DNA of 64,000 nucleotides from Malus domestica. Lineage: Eukaryota > Streptophyta > Magnoliopsida > Rosales > Rosaceae. Under the pieces are notes generated by a model that saw nothing but the letters and a program-made list of their open reading frames with translations, did no database searches and had not been told where the DNA came from. Both the position numbers and the translations under genes were made by a program. The DNA is taken from positions 38,517,001 to 38,581,000 of the forward strand of contig NC_091671.1 of the NCBI RefSeq assembly GCF_042453785.1, in the 5' to 3' direction. Each line of letters begins with the position of its first letter. The stretch's first letter is position 1. Of the stretch, positions 11,546 to 21,865 are shown one piece after another.

Positions 11546-14500
11546 CTACACCTTCAGCAATTCCTGAAACAAAGTTGTAATTTCCGTTAAACTTCGAGAA
11601 TGACACCAAATGACTTAGGTTAACGTAAGAATCAGCATGAATGTACTAGTATTAGGTTGCAGGTAGTGCAGATATTCGCAAACGTAGCAGATTATTAAAT
11701 GGAGGTACTACCTTCTCTTTTTGTTTGAATATGGCATCAAGCTTCTTCACATACTCATCTGTCAATTTCTGCATAAAGGAAATACGTAAATACCGTATCT
11801 TTCAGTAACTGTTCTAAACTCAACTGAAGTCCAATGGTGCTTGAAATGATAATGAAAATATATATCTTCTACTGTAACCCTTGAAATGAAACCTAACCAA
11901 TCGTGAAACAAGACATAGGTGCCGGATATATCCCGAAGAGATGTCAAAGAAACCAATCAGTCAGTTGGTTTCTTTGTCACCAGGCAAACCACGATACCTA
12001 ATAGTGAAGGACACAAAAGCTATAAATTACCTGCAAATCACTTGATAAGTCCTTGACATTATCTTCAGAAAGCTTTTTGGCCTTTAGGAAAAGAATGTTG
12101 ATGGCAATCAGTAGAAGTAGAATGGTGGGGGGGAAATGCAAATGCTGGGAAGTGAGAAAGAAAGAGAAGTTGTGGGGTTGGGCTTCAAACCTTCTCAAGT
12201 TTTTCAAGAGTTTTTAGAGCATCCCTTCTTATGTTCCTCAATGCCACCTACAACCATCGAGTAATAGGTATTTCAGAAGAACAAGATCAACTGCTTTGAA
12301 GTTTGAATGAATGAAATGTTAATGGTTATCATAGACGGCATTTCTAAAATGCAGTATATCCTCTGCTTTTACTTCAACATGGTGCCATGATGACACCTCG
12401 CCATGAACAACGGAAAGGAAAGGGAACTGGGGTTGGGGATCAGTTATGTAGTATATCAATTTGTATGATCTGGTTAAGCATATACAAAAGTCTCAAAACA
12501 TAAATACTATTCACAAACTAGCAAAGGAGAGTTTTATCCAACTATTAGCCAAGGATGCTATGGTATGTCTGTACCTTTCCTTCTTCGGTCTGTTTTGCCA
12601 CAATTTTTGACAATTCCTGCATTGGAAAAAAGGAAAAAGGAAGCACACATTAAAGAAAATGACTGATTATTTGCATCGTCAGAAACAGAATATTTCCGTA
12701 TCCTTATATATATCAGAATTTCTGTATCCTTCATTTATGATCACCAAGGTATAAAAAAATTTCCTATCCAATAAATTATCTTACTAGTTATTACATCTCG
12801 GTACATGTGCGTTGGCCAATACAATAGGAAGAGTTGAAAAGCCCTTAGGTCAGTTATGTAATGAACTCAAAGAATGAGAACACACCTTCCTTCTCTCTGA
12901 TGTAAGTTGAGGTAGGGTCAACCGAATTACTTCTCCATCATTATTTGGAGTCAAACCAAGATCAGAGCTAACGATGGCCTTCTCTATAGCCTTTAAGCTG
13001 AAAAAAGAGGTTGCACCATTTAGAAAAAAGACTACTAATCGACATGATCAGTTGATATCCAATGCATTCTTACAATAGAAGACACAAGCTCTTTACAGCT
13101 GACGAGAATCCCTATTTTGTTTAGGTTATCAAAGATTCAAAAGAGAAGGCAGTAAATTTCACTGGTAAAATCAGCAGTATATCTAAGTTTATCATGTACT
13201 CCATCTACTTATTCTACATACATACAGATAAAATCCTAAACAGCTCCTCACGGAGAAGTGCTCGCCCACTAGTTAGCATTTTCAACTGGGGCTTACGTTA
13301 GTTTATAATGTGCCTTCCTCCTCTCATTTTGGATAGATTTAACAGTGGCTATCCCAAAGCAGACGTGTTTATTTCAAGACTGTGAATGCAGCATGGCGCA
13401 CTGATCTTATATGACCATTACTAGTTTCAAACCTTCAGTTTATGAAATACCTGGATTTGTCGTATGGCTGAACCAAGAAGGAACTTGCTTCAGGAGAACT
13501 GATATTAGCAATGGTCTTCAAGCCAACTGGGCTTCCATAGTATTCAACCTAAAAATGTATTGTGTTATAACTAATCTAAGAGAAAACAAAATAACACTAC
13601 CGAGTTCTCAATCTGCACAAAAATGAACTGCAAAAGTAGCTAGACAACCCCCTAAATTAATTCATACCTCAATCTTATCCAGCATGGCCGGGCTTGCCCT
13701 CCCTGTCCTAATAGAATTGAAATTGGATCGTACAGTTTCAAGAGTCTTTTCCATCCTTCCTTCCTGAAATACAACTAACATACTCAATACAAGTTTGTTC
13801 TTCCTTACTCCACCAAAAAATCCAAAGAGCCTTAAATCTCTCCAACCTAATTGCATACTACATGTTTTAATGAAACGATATCATAATCAAACTTACAGCT
13901 TCTTTCTTTATCAAAGACTTCTCCGCTTCTATTTCTTCGATAGTAGCAGCCCTTACAATTCCAGCTCTGGATATAAGAAAGATATTAGAAGGCAAATCAA
14001 CCCACCACACAATCAATAACTCATCACAATTCGATTATACATAGTGGCGCACTATGCAACCCAAATTCTTACTGCATTATCAAATTGCTAGGATAATATC
14101 AGCATATATGCAGTGTCAAACAACAGAGTCGTGTCACTTTTAAGTATATTGTTGTTGCATGATAAGTCAACAAATGCAATATAACCCAATTTTCAGTCCC
14201 TTACAAGTTACAAACAACAACAATAACAAGCCAGAGTATTAATTCTGTGGCACAAATAAAACTTGCCTATTTTGGAACAATTGCTTCTTCACAACAATGG
14301 CATTGCCCGAAAGCTTCGCAGCACTATCCTGAGACCTCACATAGCTAGCAGACGAGCTCCATGGGCACACATTAACAGTTCTAGGCTGGCATTTCTTACA
14401 CGCCGGCCCTCCACCAAAAGAATCTGCAAAAATCTCAACTTTTACAGCATTTAGCATGCGAAAAAAAAAAATACCCATCAAACAAAACCGAATTACAAAC

Positions 14501-14728
14501 TCAACCCACTTAGTTATGCAGGATTACAATTCTGAATTCCAAAAGGGTACCTTTGAAATTTGCAAGCAAGTAATAAAGATCATCAATTTACCAGTAATAA
14601 GCATGCAATGAATGTAAATATTGCCTGATGGGTTACGTACCTCGAATGGAAAGGAGGGTTTTGGGAGGGTTTTGCTTGGGCTGGAGGACGAAGCGGACAG
14701 GGGTTGCAGGAGAGAAGTGGGTCGCCAT
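11546..14728 (-). CDS. RRF: Ribosome recycling factor, chloroplastic
   Basis: This nuclear gene encodes the plastid ribosome recycling factor, which with EF-G splits post-termination 70S ribosomes. Eleven exons in coding order: 14641-14728, 14267-14423, 13897-13966, 13668-13763, 13451-13548, 12886-12997, 12575-12616, 12191-12247, 12031-12081, 11712-11768 and 11546-11563. They join into one 281-residue frame, close to the usual plant length of about 275. The N-terminal roughly 90 residues are a Ser/Ala-rich plastid transit peptide starting [13 protein letters not shown]. The RRF domain follows: [16 protein letters not shown], then the three-helix core with [45 protein letters not shown] and [17 protein letters not shown], ending ELLKV. 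Intron 2 begins with GC rather than GT (AG|GCAAGT); using any nearby GT would break the frame. All other introns are GT-AG. Confidence 0.97.
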
Positions 14729-15023
14729 GAAAGCCGAAAACTTTTGTTCTGAGTAAAGCTTCTGGGGCTGAGACAGATAACAGTGAAGTAGTGACTGTGA
14801 TACAAGTAGAAAATGGTCTGAAGTTCTCGGGGTGTGGATAAGAATTTTGGCCTTCGCTATTTTAATTCTGGGATTTGTTTGTATTCTCGGATTAGATAAT
14901 CCAAAGACGGGATGGAGATATCCTGCACTTGTGCAGGAATATATAGTTACCAAACCACGTAGCTTCCTTTACTTTTTCTTTTCCTATTAACCATTTAAAA
15001 TATGATTTTCACACAACTCTTTT
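14729..15023 (-). promoter_or_regulatory. RRF upstream region
   Basis: Sequence upstream of the minus-strand RRF start codon. It presumably holds the 5' leader and promoter; no specific element stands out. Confidence 0.35.
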
Positions 15024-15261
15024 AGTGCTCGTCTGAAAGTACTTTTAAGATAATTGAAAACGTTTTTAATGAAATTGATTTTGGATTTGTAAAGCATTTT
15101 AAGTGTTTTATGAAAGAAGCATCATTATTTGTTTCTTGCGAGAAGCACTTAAAATGTTTTTTTTTTAAGATCCACTTAGATTTTTACTAAAAATTGGTTT
15201 CAAAAACAATTTTACAAAAATGCTTTTATTTATTTTAAAATCAATTTCAAATGAGCTCTTA
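15024..15261. mobile_element. MITE family C copy 2
   Basis: Starts GTGCTCGTCTGAAAGTACTTTTAA and ends near TCAATTTCAAATGAGCTCTT, with the family's inverted-repeat body (AGAAGCACTTAAAATG, AAAAATTGGTTTC). It lies upstream of RRF. Confidence 0.7.
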
Positions 15262-15526
15262 GTTTTTCGCATATCTTTTATTTCTGACTTTTTGATAAAA
15301 TAAATCAAACGAACTCAGCGATCATGATAAATAGGAATGTGCAAGTAGATAAAAAAAAAAGTGTGTTTTTATTATTTTCCTAAGCACCTTCGCTCCTAAT
15401 GTAGGGCATACATACAAATTGAAGGAAAGTAAATAAAAAAGATTTTTTTTTCGACAAAAAAAAAATGTTTTAACTCTGCGTAAAAGGATATAAACAAATG
15501 AAACGAGTAAAAACATTTTTTTTTTA

Positions 15527-15680
15527 ACAAACGTTATTATCTACATTAATATAGAGGGGGCGGACTTAACATCATAATTAGTTAGCAATAATGTGGTTCA
15601 AACTCACCTTTAGCGAGAATTGAATATAATACCTCTTACTTACAATTAAAGATGAATACCACTAAATCGTAATATTAAGT
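15527..15680 (-). mobile_element. tRNA-derived SINE-like retroposon, copy 1
   Basis: On the minus strand this matches the copies at 24735, 34227 and 42920: TTAATTGTAAGTAAGAGG, a box-B-like TTCAATTCTCGC, GAGTTTGAACCACATTATTGC, and a GTAGATAATAACGTTTGTT end. The plus-strand T-run just left (about 15518-15526) is its poly(A) tail. Confidence 0.65.
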
Positions 15681-15988
15681 GACAAATAATAAAAAATTTG
15701 GCATCCCATAGATCAAGGCACTTTTCATTGCACAATTGAAAAAACATCCCTAGTAATAATTTAATTGCAGTCTAGACCTCTGATTTGATCCTGACGCTCC
15801 AATGAATTTAATCAAAGGATATTTCTCCCTAATTACGAATTAATTACCATCTTGAACGTTAATTAGCCTAACTCTTTAAACATCTATACCGTCTTGTATT
15901 TGCTCCTCACAATCTCATTCAACAATTAATCCACACGTATAATTATCTAGCTATTATTTATTTCAAGAAACAAAAGTTCTCTGTGGCC
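15681..15988. other. Former promoter region of the phytocyanin pseudogene
   Basis: AT-rich non-coding DNA between the SINE-like copy and the phytocyanin start codon. Nothing specific is recognised. Confidence 0.35.
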
Positions 15989-18900
15989 ATGGCGGCTTGG
16001 GCTAAGAGCTCGATGGTTTTTTTCATGGCAATGGCTTCGGTTGGTGTCTGTTTTGGTGCCCAATACATTTTTGGCAACTCCCATGGGTGGACTAACAAAG
16101 GTCATTTTAGTTCTAAGGCTTGGTCGCGCTCTAAGCATTTTGTTGTTGGAGACTATATCGGTGAGCCTTTCTGATCTAATGCTTGTTTTAATTTACAAAG
16201 GTGGTTTTAGCACTACTAAATAATCATCATGCACGTAGTAGCTTTGTTGAATTGGTTTTCTTTAACACGCATTGTAAAATTGCATGCGCAATTTCTAAGT
16301 ACGAAGCTAAGAAGCAGGATGTTATACATGTGGACGCAAAACATTTCAAAAAATGCAAGACAAAACATCCAATGGTTACCCTTCACTTTAGCAAAGATCA
16401 TGATGTGCGTATACAGTTAAATGCAACTGGCAGCTTCTTCTACACTTCAAGGGTGCGTTTGTTGCATCGAACTATCTTAGATTGGACTAGCTGCAGGAAC
16501 TAAGCTAGACTGGCCTAAACTAGACTAAGCTGGACTAGCTTAGTGAAACGTTTAATGCAGTATCGGACAAAGAAGCAGGATAATGAAAATAGTATTGTCA
16601 CCAGTTTGATATTTGCTCAGACTAGGACTACATTATTGTTCTATTTTAATTGTTTTTTTTATTATTAAAGATATTATTAAAAGTATTAAAATTAATAATA
16701 TTGGATTAGGGTGAGACTCAATAAAAATATAAAAACCAAATTTTCCTGCCAACAAAAGAAACATACATGATTCAAGAGTAGCATTGTTCCAAACATGAAT
16801 ATAACAAAGTGTTCTCCCAACAATCGACAGGGTGTAGGATGCTTTTCTTAATTATTCATCTTTGGTTTAAAGTTGTAGATTAAAGTTAAAGGTGTTTGTT
16901 TATACTTGTATTTGAGTAGAACGAAAATTATGTCTGACAAGTTCAGTTTTTTACTCAATTGTGAAATAATTACTTGGAATTGCTCTTGTATGTATAAGCC
17001 AATTTCAGTCCATACCATGACAATTGCACTCAATCCCAAGACCACAATGATACGAGGCACAATGACAAATGGATAGTTGCGCATTGATCATTGCTACATT
17101 TGGATTCCTAGCACGTAAATTGGCTTGCTCCACCTAGTTTGAAGAAAACTAGTAACAATATGCAAAAGGAAAAGATCATGAACAATTTATGCATTCCTAG
17201 GCTAGTAATAACAATAATCATGTGTATGGAACTTTTGTTTTGTCTAATTATGTGCATATATACATATATATACTAGTAATTATACAACATCCTCTATAAA
17301 CAGTATGCAAAAGAAAGAGCTTGGAGAAGATGATAAAACGGCGTCGGAAAGGGTGTGTTGAATCGCTGTGCACGAAGGAACGGCGCTCCAAAGGGAGTGT
17401 TGAATCACTCAAGATATCATAATGTTGCCCTACATTACACAATAACAAAAGTTTATGAGACATTACACAAGAACAAAAGTTAGGAAGAAGTAATTACTAA
17501 ATGGGATTCCTCTTATAGAATGTTGCCCTACAAGTTGCAAAGAGCTTGCAAAAGAAGTCAAGAAAATGCATGATGATTTCCATAATCTTGCTCTTGATTA
17601 TTGCATTGATCATCATACTCTCTATTCTAAAGCCATGGAAGAAGTAATTACCACTGCATGCAAGGTTCACAATCTTATCTTACATTAATCACATACGTCT
17701 CACTCTATGTTATCATTACTTATAATAAGTACAAGTGCAAGGCTGTCAAATGTTCAGATTCAACCAACTCAACCTCCAATGTTGATTCCGAGTTGTCCAA
17801 CCTATATTTAATGGTCAAAACTGATTTCAACCAATCCTGACATCTTCATCCTTGCTTACATATTGTTTGGTACATCACCTTTCAAACTACCATGCATGCC
17901 TTCCTAGCCAACATATGAAAATCTAATTCCCATAAAACTCATGCATTGTGTACAAGTGCACTACAGAATTAGGCATCTCAAACATTATGACTAGGACTTA
18001 AAAGGCAGAAGGAAGAAGGCATCACACATCATGTAAGGCAACAGGTTACCTCATGTAGAGAACAGAATTAGGCATATCAAACATTATGAGTAGGCCATCG
18101 CTGATAAACCATTTAAAATTTAACAGATGGAATCAAGATCCCCAGGTTCAAATGGAATCAAAATCCCCAGGTTCCCACTTGCCCGACATAAAATTTAACA
18201 GATTGACAAACTCTAACATGTAAACCTTAACTAAATCGCATTATACAACCTGCAAACACTCAACTTAGATTCTAAAATTCAACACCTTTCAATAAACCCA
18301 GATTCCATAAATAAATAAGAAATAAAAAAACAGATGGAAAAAATTTAGATACATAAAAAAGGCATCTTACAAACAGTAGTCGCAAATTCAAAAGAACCAG
18401 AGAGAGAGTGAGAGATAGAAAGAGAGAGAGACAGAGAAAGGCATCTTAAAAACATTATTCTTACAACTATCCATCATGAACATATTGCTCATAAGATGAG
18501 TGATTACAGGAATGATATGTATACATCCTACTCACTAAATAGTCAAAGATGAGAATAATTGAGGGTTTATTCTATGTAAGCTAATGAAGAGACAAAAGAT
18601 TTTATGCCTTGTATAAAAACCAATGCATTGGATATAAGCCAAATTCATTGTTGTTCAACTCCTTAATCCTACAAGAAAATGTTGTTTTATAATTAAACTC
18701 TTTCTTCCTCCAACTACTAGGTCCATAATGTTTTATTTTTCTGTGCCAACACCCCAAATATGGGAAAGGAGCACAGAAAGCATTCAAAACCGCCACTTTT
18801 GCATACCATAAACTAATCTGACCTTTCCTTTTGCCAAAAAGCCCTGCCAAAGATCACACTAATTTTCCAAAATGGTATAAGTGATGGCAAGCATTTCCTT

Positions 18901-20394
18901 TCCACATACATGGTATTCATACCCCCAATCTTTTCTTTCCAATATAAACTGTGTAAGATTACCTAGTTTATATTATCATGCATTTTCCACCCCGAAAAAA
19001 AAAATCTAAAGGTGAGTAGAAACAATAACTATATCATTTTAAAAAACCTAAAATATAACATGGAGATAAAGAAGAAAGTTGGGGTTGGGTGAATTGAAAG
19101 TAGTTGTTTGTGGTGTTCAAAAACATGAATAAGTATATATTAAAAAACATATACATACACACCGTTGCAGTAAGTTTTGGCTAGATTTAGCAGCTGATAG
19201 TTCAAATCATGAATAAGTATTATAAGTGGCAGCCAATCTTTGCACAACCGTTGGCTTGTTGTATACTTAGTTTGCCAGAAAGTGAAAACATTGGTGCATG
19301 ACCATGTAGGATGCGATTCCTCTCACTATCAAAGAAATCGAAAAAAGGAATAGAAAGAAGGAAAACTATATAATGTATAGGATGCAACTCAACTCATTTC
19401 TCAAACCTAATACCAAAATCCAAAAACTCTAGTCCAACCTGATACCAAAATCTGTTGAAACTAGACCTAAATTACAAACATAAGGTTTTGCATTCGCCTT
19501 TACAACAACAATTTTGTGATGATTATCATCATTTTGGGACTGAAAATGGCATAAAATCAGAAAACCCCAAATTCTAATCTCAATTTGACCCTAAAAATCA
19601 AAACCCTAACTTGTTCAAGTGCAGAGGTCTATTATTGAAAATTTCTCAAACCCAAAACACCTAAATCAAATAAAGCCCAGTAATATCACGATTTGCAAAA
19701 CAAATTGAAGAAATAAAGTCGGATTCGAAGTTTACCAGACAAGATGAGCAGATAAGGGTGAGCAGAACGCAGAATTGAGGATGAGGAGGACGACGATGAG
19801 GTAGGAGGCCGTCGACAACACTCTCTCGCAGGATGAGCGAGGTTCTCCCTCGCAAGAGTGCATGCGGTCTTACGAATCCTGGCATTTTTGGGTGCTTCGA
19901 TAAGAACTCCTAGCAAAGGGTTTAATCCGCGCGAGTCGGATCTAATCCCATTAAACTTAATCTTTGTCCATACCAAACATCAGACTACACTACCAATTAG
20001 TGTAGTCTAGTCCAGTCCCATCTAAGAAGGTCAAACAAACACCCATCAAGTATCCCCAGACACTGCGACAACAGCCAGAAGGTTTACATCAAAGTTTTCG
20101 CATCAAGTTTCGACCCAAAACCATCATCATTGGCCCCATCTACGAGCCAACCAACCTCGAGCCCATCTCCCAACGTGAGCCATAATCCATCCCCCATTAA
20201 GCCCGAGACCTAGTCCATTTGCCTCGAGTCCCAATCCGCCAGCCTCAAGCCCGAGCCTTGGTTCACCCACCTCAAGCTTGAGCCCTAGTCCATCTGTCTC
20301 AAGCTCAAGCCCTAGTTCATCGCATTTAAGTCCGAGCTCTAGTGCATCACATTTAAGTTGGAACACAATCCCTTCGAACCCAAGGTCACTCCCT
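15989..20394 (+). pseudogene. Early-nodulin-like (phytocyanin) gene split by a transposon
   Basis: Exon 1 (15989-16160) encodes a signal peptide ending near VCFGA followed by the phytocyanin start QYIFGNSHGW and VVGDYI, with a good GT donor. Exon 2 resumes near 16303 with SKYEAKKQDVIHVDAKHFKKC and runs to FFYTS at 16449, where a 3,596-bp element intervenes. The gene continues at 20049 with SIPRHCDNSQKVYIKV, the C-terminal phytocyanin motif, followed by a Pro/Ser-rich arabinogalactan-like tail. Joining across the element and one copy of the 3-bp duplication restores the frame. Comparison with stellacyanin shows two copper ligands replaced (first His by Gln, Cys by Ser), as in early-nodulin-like proteins. 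Other damage: the expected intron acceptor reads CAA instead of CAG, and a 1-base shift near 20191-20195 puts the Pro/Ser tail in another frame, with an early stop at 20211. An acceptor at 16210 is open in frame but would insert about 28 foreign residues. Confidence 0.85.
16450..20045. mobile_element. 3.6-kb TIR DNA transposon (PIF/Harbinger-like, non-autonomous)
   Basis: The left end is AGGGTGCGTTTGTTGC. The right end, reverse-complemented, is TGGGTGTTTGTTTGACC. The similarity extends inward, with CTTAGAT(T/G)GGACT and GGACTAG in both ends. It is flanked by the 3-bp duplication TCA (16447-16449 and 20046-20048). GGGTGTGTTTGG-like termini and a 3-bp duplication fit PIF/Harbinger, whose duplications are normally TTA or TAA, so the superfamily is inferred. 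No transposase domain is visible in the 3.6 kb. Short ORFs (16848-17084 minus, 18602-18850 minus, 19661-19976 minus) have no recognised domains. GA-rich sequence lies at about 18400-18440. It is probably mobilised in trans. Confidence 0.75.
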
Positions 20395-20651
20395 TAAGTC
20401 CGAGCCTTACCCAAAGCCGTTGCCCAAAACCAAGCCATTTTCCAAGCCACGGCCCAATTCCAGGCATACTTCAGCCCATTCTAGGGCTCATCCACCACCA
20501 AACCCAGCCCCAATTTTCAAGCTTAATCCTCCTCCTTTTCTTCCAGCAATGGCAAACCCCACTTCAAAAAGCTACCGTACACAAGAATGGCCGAGCTCCA
20601 TCTGTCCATTCTTCCAAAGGGCTACCTATCATGCAAGTTCTGATGGATCCC
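20395..20651 (+). pseudogene. Pro-rich continuation downstream of the phytocyanin pseudogene
   Basis: The Pro/Ser-rich frame of the phytocyanin tail reaches a TAA at about 20395-20397, then continues as Pro/Lys/Asn-rich sequence (for example PKTKPFSKPRPNSRH and NPAPIFKLNPPPFLP) to about 20659. No GPI-anchor hydrophobic end is recognisable. It may be a decayed extension of the same gene or an unrelated low-complexity run. Confidence 0.4.
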
Positions 20652-20659
20652 AAGATTAA

Positions 20660-20815
20660 AGGAAAACTAATGAAAATTGCTTGAAAACTTTGAGTTTTAA
20701 CGATAAAGACAAAATAAAGGGTAAAGTTAATAGTATCAGGATTGACCTTTTTAGTGTAAAAATGTGGTTTTTCGTTAAAGTGAACAGTACCAGGACTTTT
20801 TCGTTAAAGTTCCCT
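20660..20815. mobile_element. hAT-type MITE, family A copy 2
   Basis: This 156-bp element, inverted relative to the copy at 6684, starts AGGAAAACTAATG and ends TTCGTTAAAGTTCCCT. It is flanked by perfect 8-bp duplications AAGATTAA at 20652-20659 and 20816-20823. Confidence 0.9.
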
Positions 20816-20874
20816 AAGATTAATTTATGAAAAATACTTTCTTTTCATTTAAATATTAGGGATTTTAGTGTTAA

Positions 20875-20940
20875 TATCTCCTACCCCATCATTTGCTTGG
20901 TGTTTATTATCTCCTACCCCATCATTTGCTTGGTGTTTAT
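20875..20940. repeat. 33-bp tandem duplication
   Basis: Two consecutive copies offset by 33 bp contain CCTACCCCATCATTTGC and TTGGTGTTTA, identical as far as I can read. Confidence 0.9.
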
Positions 20941-21162
20941 TAAGTCCTTTGCATATTGCTTCATATATCAATAATAAAGTATCTATGCACTTAATCTTAC
21001 CGACGTCGTTCCAGTTTATTAGATATTGTCTCCAGCAGTCTTCAATTAATAGACGATTCAATCCCAACTCGAACCTAAAAATAAATAAAAATTTAGAAGA
21101 AACTTCCTAAACAAATTAACTTACCAAACATCTTAGCAAAAAAAACAAACAAACCAAGTACG

Positions 21163-21226
21163 TTTTCCAAACATGCTCACATAATGACAAGCCCTAAAAG
21201 CCCCTTAAGACTTGACTGAGAAGTAA
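21163..21226. repeat. Direct repeat, left copy (about 63 bp)
   Basis: Contains CATGCTCACATAATGA, GCCCTAAAAGCCCC and TTAAGACTTGACTGAGAAG. A nearly identical copy lies 478 bp away at 21641-21703. The pair could be termini of a small retroelement or a segmental duplication; no primer-binding site is seen. Confidence 0.85.
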
Positions 21227-21640
21227 AGGCAGCCAATTATATGCCACTAAAGCTTCATGCCATTGAAGACTGGTCCCGAAAGCGATTAGAAAGCGAATTA
21301 GGATCTACAAGATTCGACTGTGATCCGCCTATGAACCTTGGTTCACGCTCTACGTATCTTATTCTTTCAAGCTTTCTCGAGTCACCCTAACGTAACGGCT
21401 AAGAGAACTTGGCTAACGTTTGCTCGTTATCGAGTTCAGTTAGGTGGATTCCTTTATTTACTATACATATCATATTAACACTCGATGCTTCGCCATGGGG
21501 ATAATGCCTAGATAGGTTGGCGAGATGCAATGATCTCTTAATGGAGAAGATGCGGTGAATCAATTAGTATTAGCTAAGGAAAGCATTCAAGATGAGAGGA
21601 AATCTGTCTTTATAGGAAATTTGTCTTTATAGGGAGTCTG

Positions 21641-21703
21641 TTTCCAAGCATGCTCACATAATGAGAAGCCCTAAAAGCCCCTTAAGACTTGACTGAGAAG
21701 TAA
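21641..21703. repeat. Direct repeat, right copy (about 63 bp)
   Basis: Near-identical partner of 21163-21226, in the same orientation. Confidence 0.85.
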
Positions 21704-21744
21704 CTGTTACAATTTTCACGCCTATGATGGTGATATTGTTGGGT

Positions 21745-21865
21745 ACAAAAAAATGATTAGTTGTTGAAGAATGGTCCAATCCATGTAACCCATTTTTCAG
21801 TGGAACACATTGTTTAAAAAAATGATTAGTGGTTGAAGAATGGTCCATGTAACCCATTTTTTAGT
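21745..21865. repeat. Tandem duplication of about 69 bp
   Basis: Two units, each with AAAAAAATGATTAG, GTTGAAGAATGGTCC and CCATGTAACCCATTTTT, are offset by about 69 bp. A short CAAT insertion or loss distinguishes them. Confidence 0.8.

Noticed and set aside
13444-13560. Plus-strand frame at 13411-13626
   Set aside because: It overlaps exon 5 of the minus-strand ribosome recycling factor gene and is its shadow.
18602-18850. 82-codon minus-strand frame inside the 3.6-kb TIR element
   Set aside because: Checked as a possible transposase fragment, but no DDE or Myb-like motif is visible.
20127-20366. Minus-strand frame with repeated Leu/Gly/Glu units
   Set aside because: It is the antisense of the Ser/Pro-rich tail of the phytocyanin pseudogene; the plus-strand reading has family context.
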